Notes: generated by a model not told the origin, from the sequence alone. A stretch of DNA of 64,000 bases from Catenulispora sp. GP43 (GCF_041260665.1 NZ_JBGCCT010000006.1:1-64000); one strand, 5' to 3'. Shown: positions 8,560 to 17,915, counted from the stretch's first letter. Translations and numbers: made by a program.

Positions 8560-8940
8560 ATGACCCCCGAAGAGCTGAAGTACACCGCCGAGCACGAGTG
8601 GGTCCGCTCCGGCGACGCCGACAGCGTCCGCGTCGGGATCACCGACTACGCCCAGGAGCAGTTGGGCGACATCGTCTTCGTGCAGCTGCCCGAGGTCGGC
8701 TCGAAGATCACCGCCGGTGAGCCGTGCGGCGAGCTGGAGTCCACCAAGAGCGTCAGCGACCTGTTCGCCCCGCTGACCGGCACCGTCACGGCCGTGAACG
8801 CCGAGCTGGACGCCTCGCCGGAGCTGGTGAACTCCGACCCGTACGGCGAGGGCTGGATCTTCGACGTCGAGCCCGACGACGCCTCCGAGGTCGAGGCCCT
8901 GCTGGATGCCAAGGGCTACGAGGCCTCCATCGCGGGGTGA
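8560..8940 (+). CDS. gcvH: Glycine cleavage system H protein
   Basis: 126 aa, normal length. It is the lipoyl carrier of the glycine cleavage system, shuttling the aminomethyl group from P- to T-protein. The lipoylated lysine is in [15 protein letters not shown] (about residue 65), with the family N-terminus (YTAEHEWVR) and C-terminal EGWIFDVEP intact. A ribosome site (GGAAAGG) lies about 12 bp upstream. The gene order with garA downstream is the M. tuberculosis Rv1826-Rv1827 order. The P and T proteins are not in the window. Confidence 0.97.
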   Translation: MTPEELKYTAEHEWVRSGDADSVRVGITDYAQEQLGDIVFVQLPEVGSKITAGEPCGELESTKSVSDLFAPLTGTVTAVNAELDASPELVNSDPYGEGWIFDVEPDDASEVEALLDAKGYEASIAG

Positions 8941-9413
<473 letters not shown>

Positions 9414-9956
9414 ATGCCGTTCTGCACCAGGTGCGGGAACGCCAACCAAGCGGGGAGCCGCTTCTGCTCGCACTGCGGCACCGCCTTGGCCGAGTCCCCG
9501 CTCCCGGGCGACCCCTTGGTGCCCGAGGGTGCTGCGGAGCGGACCTCGACGATGTCCCTCGTCGGCGTCGAGACGGCCGCCGAGGCGGAGGTCGGCGGCA
9601 CGGAGGACACCGAGCGGGTGGGCCTGGGCCCGGCCGACCGGGAGGCGCTGGCCGCGCTTCCGGCCGGTTCGGCCCTGCTGGTGGTGCGGCGCGGGCCGAA
9701 CGCCGGCAGCCGGTTCCTGCTGGACGCCGACGTCACCACGGTCGGCCGCAGCCCGGACAGCGACATCTTCCTCGACGACGTCACCGTCTCGCGCCGCCAC
9801 GCCGAGTTCGTACGCAGCGCGCAGGGTTTCCTGGTGCGCGACGTCGGGAGCCTCAACGGCACCTACGTCGACCGCAACCTGATCCAGGAGGCGCTGCTGC
9901 GCGACGGCGACGAGGTGCAGGTCGGCAAGTACCGCCTGGTGTTCCACGCGGGCTGA
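9414..9956 (+). CDS. garA: FHA-domain protein with zinc ribbon (GarA/OdhI type)
   Basis: 180 aa. GarA/OdhI proteins are substrates of Ser/Thr kinases such as PknB/PknG and, when unphosphorylated, inhibit 2-oxoglutarate dehydrogenase and activate glutamate metabolism. A zinc ribbon (CTRCGN, CSHCG) occupies residues 4-24, a feature absent from the mycobacterial protein. A threonine-containing segment (RTSTMSLVGVE, about residue 43) is the likely phosphosite region. The FHA domain follows from about residue 95 (TTVGRSPDSDIFLDD, SRRHAEF, LNGTYV). A GGAGG lies 8 nt before the ATG. Its place between gcvH and merR matches Rv1827. Confidence 0.88.
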   Translation: MPFCTRCGNANQAGSRFCSHCGTALAESPLPGDPLVPEGAAERTSTMSLVGVETAAEAEVGGTEDTERVGLGPADREALAALPAGSALLVVRRGPNAGSRFLLDADVTTVGRSPDSDIFLDDVTVSRRHAEFVRSAQGFLVRDVGSLNGTYVDRNLIQEALLRDGDEVQVGKYRLVFHAG

Positions 9957-10038
9957 CCCGGTGCCGGCCGCGCCCCGCGGCCTGGCGGCGGGCCGGCGTC
10001 AAGCGAGGGGGGCCCGGCAGGAAAGGCAGGAGAGCGGC

Positions 10039-11337
10039 GTGTCCGGCGAGGCGCTCACCATCGGCGAAGTCATCGGCCGGCTGGCCGCGGACTTCCCGGA
10101 CTTGACCGTGTCCAAGATCCGCTATCTGGAGAGCGGCGGGCTGATCAGCCCCGGCCGGACCCCGGCGGGCTACCGGCGCTTCTCCGAGGAGGACGTCGAG
10201 AAGCTGCGCTGGGTGCTGGCCGCCCAGCGTGACCAGTACCTGCCGCTGAAGGTGATCAGGCAGCACCTGGCGGCCGACGGGCCGCGGGTGACGGCCGGGG
10301 ACGCCGACGCCATAGTGACCGCGCTGACCTCGGGGGCCGACCCGGCGGCCGGGACGGATCCGGACTTCGAGGCCGGGGCGCACCGGCCCGGGGCCGCCGG
10401 GGTCCGGGCACGGGCCTCGTCCTCGGCGGGCATGGCCGGCACGGCTGACACGGCCGGCGCGGCTGGCGCGGCCGGCACAGTCGACGCTGCGGCCCCGTCC
10501 GGCGGAACCGCACCGAGCGCCGCCGGCCGGTCCCGTCCGCCGCTGCCTCCCCCCTCCACCCTGACCCCGCCGTTGCCGCCGCTCCCGCAGCCGCTGAACC
10601 GCGCGGCCACCGTCGCCGATCCGGCGTTCTACGCGGCCGCCCGGTCCGACGTCGGCGAGCTGCACCTGGGCCGCGACGGCCTGGCCCGCACCGCCGGTGT
10701 GTCCGGGTCCTTCGTCGCCGACCTGATCGCCTACGGCCTGCTGCCGAACGCCGAGGACTACGGCGGCGACGCGGTGTTCATCGCCCGCGCGGCCTCGGCG
10801 CTGACCGAATACGGGCTCGAACCCCGGCATCTGCGTCCGCTGCTGACCGGCGCGCGCAACACCGCGGGGCTGCTCGGCACCCTGCTGCCGACCCGGCGCC
10901 ACGACGGGGTCACCGGCTCCGGGCGCCAGGCCGCGGCCTCCCGGGCGGCCTCGCGCACCGCGGAGGCCTCAGTGGCGGCTGTGAAGCTCTACGCGGCGCT
11001 GCTGCGGGCCGAGCTGGCCGGCGGCGCGGTCCCGGCGGCACAGGCCCCGCAGGGCCCGCACAGTGCCCCGGTCGGTGCTGAGGACGCCGCCGCCGCGTCC
11101 GGTCCGTCGGCTGCGACCGCCACGACTGTCACGGCCCCGCACGCCGCGACCACGACGGCCGGCCACCCCGCGACCACGACGACTGCGCACACCGCGACCA
11201 CGGCCGCCGCGCACGCCACGACCACGGCGATCGGCAGCCCGCCGCCCGCCGCCGAGACCTCACCGGCCCCATCCGCACCGGCATCCCGGGAATCTTCCCG
11301 GAACCCCGGCATGCCCGGCGGGCCCGCAGCGCGATAG
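10039..11337 (+). CDS. ftsR: MerR family regulator (FtsR-like, Rv1828 position)
   Basis: 432 aa. An N-terminal MerR helix-turn-helix (LTIGEVIGRL, SKIRYLESGGLISP, GYRRF) covers about residues 5-75. A second conserved domain starts near residue 195 (LGRDGLARTAGVSGSFVADLIAYGLL), as in the Rv1828/FtsR family that controls ftsZ in corynebacteria. The C-terminal 90 residues are an Ala/Thr/His-rich low-complexity tail, much longer than in mycobacteria. The GTG at 10039 follows AGGAG at the right distance. A start at 9961 is possible but would add 26 unconserved residues. It probably binds DNA as a dimer; its target here is unproven. Confidence 0.8.
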   Translation: MSGEALTIGEVIGRLAADFPDLTVSKIRYLESGGLISPGRTPAGYRRFSEEDVEKLRWVLAAQRDQYLPLKVIRQHLAADGPRVTAGDADAIVTALTSGADPAAGTDPDFEAGAHRPGAAGVRARASSSAGMAGTADTAGAAGAAGTVDAAAPSGGTAPSAAGRSRPPLPPPSTLTPPLPPLPQPLNRAATVADPAFYAAARSDVGELHLGRDGLARTAGVSGSFVADLIAYGLLPNAEDYGGDAVFIARAASALTEYGLEPRHLRPLLTGARNTAGLLGTLLPTRRHDGVTGSGRQAAASRAASRTAEASVAAVKLYAALLRAELAGGAVPAAQAPQGPHSAPVGAEDAAAASGPSAATATTVTAPHAATTTAGHPATTTTAHTATTAAAHATTTAIGSPPPAAETSPAPSAPASRESSRNPGMPGGPAAR

Positions 11338-11347
11338 GGTGGACACC

Positions 11348-11818
11348 GTGAACGAACTCGACGTCGTCGGCGTCCGCGTCGAGATGCCGTCCAACCAGAC
11401 GATCGTCCTGCTGCGCGAGGTGAGCGGCGAGCGGTATCTGCCGATCTGGATCGGGGCCAACGAGGCCTCGGCCATCGCGCTGGCCCAGCAGGGCGTCACG
11501 CCGCCGCGCCCGCTGACCCACGACCTGTTCCGGGACGTGCTGGCCGCCTTCGGCAGGCAGCTGCTGGAGGTCCGCATCACCGCGATGCGCGACATGGTCT
11601 TCTACGCCGAACTGGTCTTCGACGGCGGCCTGCAGGTGAGCGCGCGCCCCTCGGACGCGATCGCGCTCGCGCTGCGCACCGGCGCGACCATCTACGGGGC
11701 CGAGGAAGTGCTCGCCGAGAGCAGCATCCTGATTCCCGACGAGCAGGAGGACGAGGTCGAGGTCGAGCGGTTCAGAGAGTTCCTGGACCAGGTCTCGCCG
11801 GAGGACTTCGGCGCCTGA
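11348..11818 (+). CDS. Bifunctional nuclease family protein (DUF151)
   Basis: 156 aa, equivalent to Rv1829. The DUF151 domain fills the protein: LPIWIGANEASAIALAQ at about residue 37, LTHDLFRDVL, and RPSDAIALALRTGATIY near residue 101. The C-terminus is acidic. Plant members show combined RNase and DNase activity; the bacterial role is unknown. The GTG start follows GGTGG, 10 bp after the merR stop, so the two genes are probably cotranscribed. Confidence 0.9.
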   Translation: MNELDVVGVRVEMPSNQTIVLLREVSGERYLPIWIGANEASAIALAQQGVTPPRPLTHDLFRDVLAAFGRQLLEVRITAMRDMVFYAELVFDGGLQVSARPSDAIALALRTGATIYGAEEVLAESSILIPDEQEDEVEVERFREFLDQVSPEDFGA

Positions 11819-12189
11819 GCGGGCCGTGCGGGGGTCTTGCGCGGGTCTGCTGCCCGGGTGTGCCATGCCGTCGCGGGGTGGCCGTGAAGGTCGGATAGTC
11901 CGATTCACGAAGACACGCCCGATGCCTCCCAGGCGATGTCGTTGACCGGTGCCGGGTGCCGCGCATACGGTCGAAGACAGCTAGCGGCAAGACGTGACTG
12001 GAGGGGTGAGCCGAGACCGTGGCCCGGACGGCCTACGCCGGCCGTCGAGGCCGCCGGGGCCGATCGCCGACCCCGCCGGGGTTTGCGGAGACTGATCGAC
12101 GTCAAGGAATCCGGGCGAGGGATCTTTCCCGACAAGACGGATCGGCGTGGGTTCCCTCACTGGGGCTGTTCAAGCGGAAGGCCAAGCAC
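11819..12189. other. Intergenic region before the second merR gene
   Basis: 371 bp with no gene. It includes a hairpin-like inverted repeat at 11884-11908 and a weak promoter candidate (TTGACC at 11942, CATACG at 11964, 16-bp spacing). This suggests that the second merR gene has its own promoter. Confidence 0.5.
11884..11908. promoter_or_regulatory. Interrupted inverted repeat
   Basis: GTGAA-GG-TCGGA at 11884-11895 pairs with TCCGA-TTCAC at 11899-11908, leaving a 3-nt loop and a 2-nt bulge. It lies between two genes of a conserved cluster and could be a terminator for the nuclease gene or a regulator site. Confidence 0.35.
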
Positions 12190-12855
12190 ATGACCGGGAC
12201 GACGGGCGCTTTGGGCGGGAGCGGGTTCCCGCGCGCGGTCGGACCGGGCGACCTGCCGGCCGCCCCCGCCTCCGCGGCGCGGCCGCAGGCCGGCTACCGC
12301 GGGCCGACGGCCTGCGCGGCGGCCGGGATCACCTACCGCCAGCTGGACTACTGGGCCCGGACCGGCCTGGTCGAGCCCTCGATCCGGTCCGCCTCGGGCT
12401 CCGGGTCGCAGCGGCTGTACAGCTTCCGCGACATCATCGCGCTGAAGATCGTCAAGCGGCTGCTGGACACCGGCGTCTCGCTGCAGAACATCCGGATCGC
12501 GGTCGGCTACCTGCGCGCCCGCGGCGAGGCCGACCTGGCCGGCGTCACCCTGATGAGCGACGGGGCCAGCGTCTACGAGTGCACGTCCCCGGACGAGGTG
12601 TTCGACCTGGTGCAGGGCGGCCAGGGGGTGTTCGGGATCGCCGTGGACGCGGTGTGCCGCGAGGTCGAGGGCACGCTGAAGCAATTCCCCGGTGCCGGCG
12701 AGGGCGGCGACGCCCCCGGCGGCTCGGCCGCGGTGGGCTCGGGCGCGGTGGGCCCGGGCGCCGGAAGCAGCACCGGCAACGGTTCCGGCGAGGAGCCGCA
12801 GGCCGGCGGAGCCGTGGACGAGCTGGCGCGCCGGCGGCGGATAAGGGCGGTCTGA
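12190..12855 (+). CDS. MerR family regulator (Rv1830 position)
   Basis: 221 aa. The MerR-like helix-turn-helix lies at about residues 37-100 (AAAGITYRQLDYWARTGLVEP, QRLYSFRDIIALKIVKRLLD), followed by a short effector region (GVTLMSDGASVYECTSPDEVFDLVQ) and a Gly/Ala-rich tail. The synteny places it at Rv1830, the last member of the conserved block. GGAAGG lies 8 nt upstream of the ATG. The role is presumably in growth or division control, inferred from neighbourhood only. Confidence 0.85.
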   Translation: MTGTTGALGGSGFPRAVGPGDLPAAPASAARPQAGYRGPTACAAAGITYRQLDYWARTGLVEPSIRSASGSGSQRLYSFRDIIALKIVKRLLDTGVSLQNIRIAVGYLRARGEADLAGVTLMSDGASVYECTSPDEVFDLVQGGQGVFGIAVDAVCREVEGTLKQFPGAGEGGDAPGGSAAVGSGAVGPGAGSSTGNGSGEEPQAGGAVDELARRRRIRAV

Positions 12856-12932
12856 GACCGCGGCCGGTCCGTCCGGGCCGTCCAGTCATCCGTCTGGTGC
12901 AACCGCGATCGGCTGCTCCGCGTCTACCCGAC

Positions 12933-13616
12933 GTGACCCGAATCCCGCTGCCGCGGGCCCGCACGAGCCAGCGCCGGCTGTACCAGGCCGCCGTGCTCGC
13001 GGTGGTCCTGATGTTCGCGCCGGTGACCGCCGTCCGGGCGTACGCGTCCTCCTATCAGCGCAGCGCGGCCTCGGTGCCGTACGAGCCGGTCGCGATCGTC
13101 TTCGGCGCGGGGGCGCCCGGCGGCAAGCCCTCGCCGTACCTGTCACGGCGCCTGGACGTCGCCCTGGACCTGTACCGCCGCGGCAAGGTCACGGTCATCC
13201 TGGTGACCGGCGACAATTCCCGCCCGGACTACGACGAGCCGACCGTCATGCGCCAGTACCTGGTGAACCACGGCGTGCCGGCGGCGCGCATCGTCCGGGA
13301 CTTCGCGGGCTTCGACACCTGGGCCTCGTGCGCGCGGGCCAAGAAGATCTTCGGGGTCGACCACGCCACCCTGGTCACCCAGGACTTCCACCTGCCGCGC
13401 GCGCTGCTGCTGTGCCGCGCCGCGGGCATCGACGGGTACGGCGTCGCCGACACCGGGGAGTCGGTGGCCGGGGAGAGCGAGATGGTCCACGACTCCGCGC
13501 GCGAGGTGCTGGCCGGGATCAAGGCCTGGGGGCAGGCGGCGTTCCAGCCGGATCCGGTGCTGGGGAAGAGGGAGACTAGCGTGGCCACGGCGCTCGCGGC
13601 GGCCAGGATTTCCTAG
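12933..13616 (+). CDS. SanA/YdcF-like membrane protein (DUF218)
   Basis: About 227 aa. One N-terminal membrane helix (AAVLAVVLMFAPVTAVRAYA) anchors a DUF218 domain: AIVFGAGAPGGKPSPYLSRR, VILVTGDNSRPDYDEP, DFAGFDTWASCARAKKIF and TLVTQDFHLPRALLLCRAAG. Escherichia coli SanA is linked to vancomycin tolerance and envelope barrier function; the biochemical activity is unknown. No good ribosome site is visible, so the start (GTG 12933 or GTG 12897) is uncertain. Confidence 0.8.
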   Translation: MTRIPLPRARTSQRRLYQAAVLAVVLMFAPVTAVRAYASSYQRSAASVPYEPVAIVFGAGAPGGKPSPYLSRRLDVALDLYRRGKVTVILVTGDNSRPDYDEPTVMRQYLVNHGVPAARIVRDFAGFDTWASCARAKKIFGVDHATLVTQDFHLPRALLLCRAAGIDGYGVADTGESVAGESEMVHDSAREVLAGIKAWGQAAFQPDPVLGKRETSVATALAAARIS

Positions 13617-13621
13617 ACCCC

Positions 13622-14458
13622 CTAGATCTCCTCGCGCAGCCGCGCTGTCGCGATGTGGATCCGGAAGGCGAACGGGACGGTTCCGTCCGGCGCGGCCGTT
13701 TCGCGGGTCTCGGCGAGGAAGGCTTCGCGCAGCCGCTCCATGGCCTCCTCATCGAGCGGATCGAAGGTGTAGAGACCGGTCAGGCCGGTCCAGACCTCGT
13801 CCACCGGACCGCTCAGGTCGATGACGACGGTCTCCCAGTCGGCCGGCGCGAAGCCGGTCGGGGCGAGGATCTCGTCGAACCCTTCACGGCCGCGGGTCCT
13901 GCTGTCGCCCAACGCCGGGACGAGCTGTGCCGCGGGCAGGTCGTCGAGCGCCTCCTGGAACACGGCGCGGAATCGGTCGTAAGCCGCGCCGCCGACGACT
14001 CCACCGCCCACCACGCACGCCAGAACCCCGCCGGGCGTCAGGACCCGGGCCAGTTCGGCGGCGACCTGCTCGATGTCCGCCATCAGCATCAGCGCCATGT
14101 GACAGACGCACGCGTCGAAGTTGTCGTCGGCGAAGGGGAGCTGCTGGGCCCGTGCGACTTCCAGCCTGACATCGGGTCCGGACAGCGCCGGCCGGCGCCG
14201 CGCCAGCTCCAGCGACCGCGCGGACAGGTCCACGCCGGCGAGCTGCCTGCCGTCCTCCTCGGCCAGCAGCTCCAGCAGCAGGCCGTCGCCGCAGCCCAGG
14301 TCCAGCACGCGCCTGCGGCCGGCGACCCGGTCGCGCAGCATCTCGTAGCTGGAGCGGCCGTCCGGGGCGTGGCCGCGGCCCAGCATCTCCGAGGTCACCG
14401 CGGGGTGTTCGGCGTGGAAGGCTTGCAGGAACGCCTCTTGGGCTGCGGTTGTCGTCAT
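13622..14458 (-). CDS. SAM-dependent methyltransferase
   Basis: 278 aa, class I Rossmann methyltransferase. Motif I (VLDLGCGDG) is near residue 51, the acidic strand-2 end is GVDLSARSLEL, and LPFADDNFDACVCHMALML and LTPGGVLACV are motifs IV and VI. The substrate is not recognisable. It is transcribed away from the VOC gene 14509, with start codons 50 bp apart, so the two share a divergent promoter. Confidence 0.88.
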   Translation of the reverse strand: MTTTAAQEAFLQAFHAEHPAVTSEMLGRGHAPDGRSSYEMLRDRVAGRRRVLDLGCGDGLLLELLAEEDGRQLAGVDLSARSLELARRRPALSGPDVRLEVARAQQLPFADDNFDACVCHMALMLMADIEQVAAELARVLTPGGVLACVVGGGVVGGAAYDRFRAVFQEALDDLPAAQLVPALGDSRTRGREGFDEILAPTGFAPADWETVVIDLSGPVDEVWTGLTGLYTFDPLDEEAMERLREAFLAETRETAAPDGTVPFAFRIHIATARLREEI

Positions 14459-14508
14459 GGCGGCAGCCTAGGGATGCCGGAGCGCGAAGGGCGGATTAGC
14501 GTCGAGGG

Positions 14509-14859
14509 ATGATCACCGGCACACACGCGATCCTGTACAGCGCCGACGCGGAGGCCGATCGGGCCTTCTTCCGGGATGTGCTCGAGTTCCCGCACGTCGA
14601 CGCGGGCGGCGGATGGCTCATCTTCCAGCTGCCGCCGGCCGAGCTCGGCGTGCACCCGGCCGAGGGCGCGCCGGCCGGGGAGGTGTATCTGATGTGCGAC
14701 GACCTGGACGCGACGCTGGCGGTGCTGGCCGCCAGGGGCGTGCACACGGTGGGGGAGCGGTCGGAGGCGCGCTGGGGTGTGCGGGCCTGGATCCCGCTGC
14801 CGAGCGGCGGCACGCTCGGGTTGTACGAGCCGCGGCATCCGGTCGCGCGGGATTTATGA
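14509..14859 (+). CDS. VOC (glyoxalase/bleomycin-resistance) superfamily protein
   Basis: 116 aa, one VOC module with two beta-alpha-beta-beta-beta halves (HAILYSADAEADRAFFRDVLEF and VYLMCDDLDATLAVLAARG). Its three-residue metal-site positions fit H6, E/H mid-chain and a C-terminal E (LGLYEP). VOC proteins include glyoxalases, dioxygenases and antibiotic-binding proteins; the activity is unassigned. A GTCGAGGG ribosome site is close to the ATG. It ends 6 bp before the convergent phosphatase gene. Confidence 0.85.
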   Translation: MITGTHAILYSADAEADRAFFRDVLEFPHVDAGGGWLIFQLPPAELGVHPAEGAPAGEVYLMCDDLDATLAVLAARGVHTVGERSEARWGVRAWIPLPSGGTLGLYEPRHPVARDL

Positions 14860-14865
14860 GCTTTG

Positions 14866-15375
14866 TCAGTCCTTGGCCTTCAGCCCGCGGCGGATCTCGT
14901 CCAGGATCCCCGGGACCGCGCGCTCGATCAGGTCCAGGACATGCTCGAAGGCTTCGTCGCCGTCGTAGTACGGGTCTGGCACGTCCAGGTCCGGGCCGGC
15001 CGAGGGGTCGAAGGAGCGCAGCAGCCTGAGCTTGTCGCGGTCCCGGTCGTCACGGGCCAGGGCGCGCAGCTCCCGCAGGTGCCCGGCGTCCAGGGCGATG
15101 ACGAGGTCGTAGTCCTCGAACCAGTCGCGCTGGAACTTGCGGGCGCTGTGGTCGGAGGTGAAGCCGTGGCGCTGGAGGGTGCGGACCGTGCGGCGGTCGG
15201 CCGGGTCGCCGACGTGCCAGCCCCCGGTGCCGGAGCTGTCCACGACGACGGCGTCGGCCAGGCCCTCGTCATCGACGTGCTTGCGGAGCACGTGCTCGGC
15301 CATCGGGGAGCGGCAGATGTTGCCGGTGCAGACGAAGGTCACGCGGTACGGGGCGCGGGCGGAGGCGTTGGACAT
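14866..15375 (-). CDS. Low-molecular-weight protein tyrosine phosphatase
   Basis: 169 aa. The catalytic P-loop CTGNICRS (C-x5-R) is at about residues 16-23 and the general acid is in VPDPYYDGDEAF near the C-terminus. Both match the family pattern. Such phosphatases act on tyrosine-phosphorylated proteins or small phosphoesters; PtpA-type enzymes regulate development or polymer export in actinomycetes. It is immediately upstream of the DprE2-like gene on the same strand order (15397 gene, then this), with 21 bp between. Confidence 0.93.
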   Translation of the reverse strand: MSNASARAPYRVTFVCTGNICRSPMAEHVLRKHVDDEGLADAVVVDSSGTGGWHVGDPADRRTVRTLQRHGFTSDHSARKFQRDWFEDYDLVIALDAGHLRELRALARDDRDRDKLRLLRSFDPSAGPDLDVPDPYYDGDEAFEHVLDLIERAVPGILDEIRRGLKAKD

Positions 15376-15396
15376 GTGATCGATTGTCCCCGATTC

Positions 15397-16158
15397 CTAG
15401 CGCGGCATCCGCCGCCACAGCGCCTGCGGCACCAGCCGGGCCACGAAGTAGGCCGGCCGCAGCGCCCAGGGCACCCAGACCCGGATCCGGCGCTTGCGCA
15501 GCGCCTTGACCACCGCGTCGGCGACCTGGTCCGGGGTGCTGGACAGCGGCGCCGGGCTCATGCCCTCGGTCATCCGGCCGATGACGAAGCCCGAGCGGAC
15601 CAGCAGCAGGTGGACGCCGGTGCCGTGGAGCCGGTCGCCGAGGCCGCTGGCGAAGCCGTCCAGGCCGGCCTTGGCCGAGCCGTAGACGTAGTTGGCGCGG
15701 CGCACCCGCAGGCCCGCGACCGAGGAGAAGACCACCAGGTCGCCGCGGCCCTGGGCCTCCAGCAGCGGGGCCAGGACGGTCAGGACGCTGATCTGCGCCA
15801 CGTAGTCGGTGTGCACGACCTGCACGGCGTGCGCCGGGTCCCGCTCGGCGAGTTCCTGGTCGCCGAGGATGCCGAAGGCGACGACCACCACGGCGACCCC
15901 GGCCGGGCCGGCGTCGGCGAAGAGCTTGCCCATCAGCTCCGGGTGCGCGGCGACCTCGTCGGCGTCGAACTCGACGCAGCGCACGTCCGCCGCCCCAGCC
16001 GCCTTCACCCGCGCCGCCTCGGCCGCCAGGTCATCGCTGCGCCGCGCGGCCAGGACCACGGTCCGCCCGGCGGCCAGCCGCTCGGCGACCTTCAGCCCGA
16101 TCTCGCTGCGCCCGCCGAGCAGGAGCACGGCGCCTTCCGTCATCGCACCCGGTTTCAC
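15397..16158 (-). CDS. Short-chain dehydrogenase resembling DprE2 (decaprenylphosphoryl-2-keto-erythro-pentose reductase)
   Basis: 253 aa. The NAD(P) motif is LLLGGRSEIGL, the catalytic Ser/Tyr/Lys are in SSVAGLRVRRANYVYGSAKAGLDGF, and VVAFGILGD is typical. These segments and the C-terminal VWVPWALRP region match my memory of mycobacterial DprE2 (Rv3791) closely along the full length. DprE2 makes the arabinose donor for arabinogalactan. No DprE1 oxidase or arabinosyltransferase gene lies nearby, so the substrate may be another polyprenyl or plain sugar. It is the first gene of a small operon with the phosphatase. Confidence 0.75.
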   Translation of the reverse strand: MKPGAMTEGAVLLLGGRSEIGLKVAERLAAGRTVVLAARRSDDLAAEAARVKAAGAADVRCVEFDADEVAAHPELMGKLFADAGPAGVAVVVVAFGILGDQELAERDPAHAVQVVHTDYVAQISVLTVLAPLLEAQGRGDLVVFSSVAGLRVRRANYVYGSAKAGLDGFASGLGDRLHGTGVHLLLVRSGFVIGRMTEGMSPAPLSSTPDQVADAVVKALRKRRIRVWVPWALRPAYFVARLVPQALWRRMPR

Positions 16159-16305
16159 GGTCGCTCAGTCTGCCAGCTTCCGGCGGTGCGCCGTGAAAAG
16201 AAGTCCGGGCCGGTGTCGGATCCGGCCGGCGGTGTTCGTGGTAAGGGTGAGCGGCAGCCCGCCAGGGGCGCCGGCGATGAGGCGACGTACAGGAGATGGT
16301 CTGAG

Positions 16306-16632
16306 ATGCAGTATCTGGTTTCCGTGCTCTGCGAAGGCCCCGCCATGGCCTCGGAGGAGGAGCAGGCGGCGATCGACGTGTTCAACGACAAGCTCATCGC
16401 CGACGGGCACTGGGTCTTCGCCGGGGGCCTGGGGGAGCCGGTCAACGCCACGGTGATCGACAACCGGGGCGCCGGGGAGCCGATCTTCACGGACGGGCCC
16501 TATGTGGAGTCGAAGGAGTACCTGGTCGGGTTCTGGGTGATCGAGGCCGCCGATCTGGACGTGGCGCTCAAGCTGGCCGCCGAGGGGTCGCACGCGTGCA
16601 ACCGCCGGGTCGAGGTGCGGCCGTTCCTGTGA
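16306..16632 (+). CDS. YCII/DGPF-domain protein (ECF42 partner)
   Basis: 108 aa. It is a ferredoxin-like YCII-related domain carrying the signature FTDGPYVESKEYLVGFWVI (DGPF type, here DGPY) and the C-terminal EVRPF. These proteins are encoded next to ECF42 sigma factors and are thought to be their targets or partners. Their reaction is unknown. AGGAGA lies upstream of the ATG at 16306. The stop overlaps the sigma-factor start by 4 bp (GTGA), so the two are translationally coupled. Confidence 0.9.
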   Translation: MQYLVSVLCEGPAMASEEEQAAIDVFNDKLIADGHWVFAGGLGEPVNATVIDNRGAGEPIFTDGPYVESKEYLVGFWVIEAADLDVALKLAAEGSHACNRRVEVRPFL

Positions 16633-17915
16633 AGGGCAGTGAGGCCGGGTCCGAGTCCGAGTCCGAGGTCGAGGGCGAGGCCGAGGTCGCGGCGGCGGTC
16701 ACCCGTGCCCACCGCGAGGAGTGGGCGCGCGTGGTCGCCACCCTGACCAGGCGCTTCGGCGACCTCGACATCGCCGAGGAGGCGGCCGCGGAGGCGTTCG
16801 CCGCGGCCGTCGAGCACTGGCCGGCCCAGGGCGTCCCGCCCAATCCCGGCGGCTGGCTGACCACGACCGCGCACCGCAAGGCCATCGACCGGATCCGGCG
16901 CGAGGCCAAACGCGAGGACAAGCACAAGGAGGCTCAGGTGCTCCACCACGACGACCCGCCCGAGCCGGTCGGCGCCATCGAGGACGAGCGGCTCCGGCTG
17001 GTCTTCACCTGCTGCCACCCGGCGCTGGCGATGGAGAGCCGGGTGGCCCTGACGCTGCGCATGCTCGGCGGCCTGACCGTCCCCGAGATCGCCCGCGCCT
17101 TCCTGGCCCAGCAGGCCGCGGTGGGGCAGCGCATCACCCGCGCGAAGGCCAAGATCAAGGCGACCCGCATCCCCTACCGCGTCCCGTCGGCGCAGGACCT
17201 GCCGGCCCGCGTGGCCGGCGTGCTGACGGTCCTGTTCCTGGTCTTCAACGAGGGCTACCTGGCCACCGGCCCCGACACCGACCCGATCCGCCAGGACCTG
17301 ACCGCCGAGGCGATCCGCCTGACCCGCCTGATCCACACCCTGCTGCCCGCCGACGGCGAGACCACAGGCCTGCTGGCCCTGATGCTGCTCATCGAGGCCC
17401 GCCGCCCGGCCCGCGTCTCCGCCACCGGCGAACTGATCACCCTGGACGAACAGGACCGCGGATCCTGGGACAGGACCCTGATCGCCGAGGGCCACGGCCT
17501 GGTCCGCGAACGCCTGGCCACCGGCGTCCCCCCGGGCCGCTACCAGATCCTCGCGGCCATCAACGCGGTCCACACCTCCGCCCGCGACGCCCGCGACACG
17601 GACTGGTCGCAGGTGGTGGCCCTGTACGACCAACTGGTCCGCATCGATCCCTCACCGATCGTCGCCCTGAACCGCGCCATCGCGGTGGCGGAACTGGACG
17701 GGGCGCAGGTGGCGCTGGCGGAGGTCGACCGCCTCACGGACCGGCTGGACGGCTACCACGCGTTCCACGCGGCGCGCGCCGACCTGCTGCGCAGGGTGGG
17801 GCGGAGCGGGGAGTCGCGGGCGGCGTACGACCGGGCGATCGAGCTGGCGGGGAACTCGGGGGAGCGGGCGCATCTGGTGCGGCGGCGGGATCAGTTGGGG
17901 TCGGTTGGGGAGTGA
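16629..17915 (+). CDS. ECF42-type RNA polymerase sigma factor with TPR-like C-terminus
   Basis: 428 aa. Region 2 (VVATLTRRFGDLDIAEEAAAEAFAAAVEHWP, GWLTTTAHRKAIDRIRR) and region 4 (CCHPALAMESRVALTLRMLGGLTVPEIARAFL) are followed by about 200 residues of helical repeats (GYLATGPDTDPIRQDL, YDQLVRIDPSPIVALNRAIAVAE). This is the ECF42 architecture, which has no classical anti-sigma factor; the C-terminal extension is needed for activity. The N-terminus has an unusual acidic Glu/Ser stretch. The start overlaps the YCII gene by 4 bp. Confidence 0.92.
   Translation: MKGSEAGSESESEVEGEAEVAAAVTRAHREEWARVVATLTRRFGDLDIAEEAAAEAFAAAVEHWPAQGVPPNPGGWLTTTAHRKAIDRIRREAKREDKHKEAQVLHHDDPPEPVGAIEDERLRLVFTCCHPALAMESRVALTLRMLGGLTVPEIARAFLAQQAAVGQRITRAKAKIKATRIPYRVPSAQDLPARVAGVLTVLFLVFNEGYLATGPDTDPIRQDLTAEAIRLTRLIHTLLPADGETTGLLALMLLIEARRPARVSATGELITLDEQDRGSWDRTLIAEGHGLVRERLATGVPPGRYQILAAINAVHTSARDARDTDWSQVVALYDQLVRIDPSPIVALNRAIAVAELDGAQVALAEVDRLTDRLDGYHAFHAARADLLRRVGRSGESRAAYDRAIELAGNSGERAHLVRRRDQLGSVGE

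Noticed and set aside
6465-8642. A 725-residue open frame opposite the DUF881 genes
   Set aside because: It is a mirror of the disordered tail; no family resemblance.
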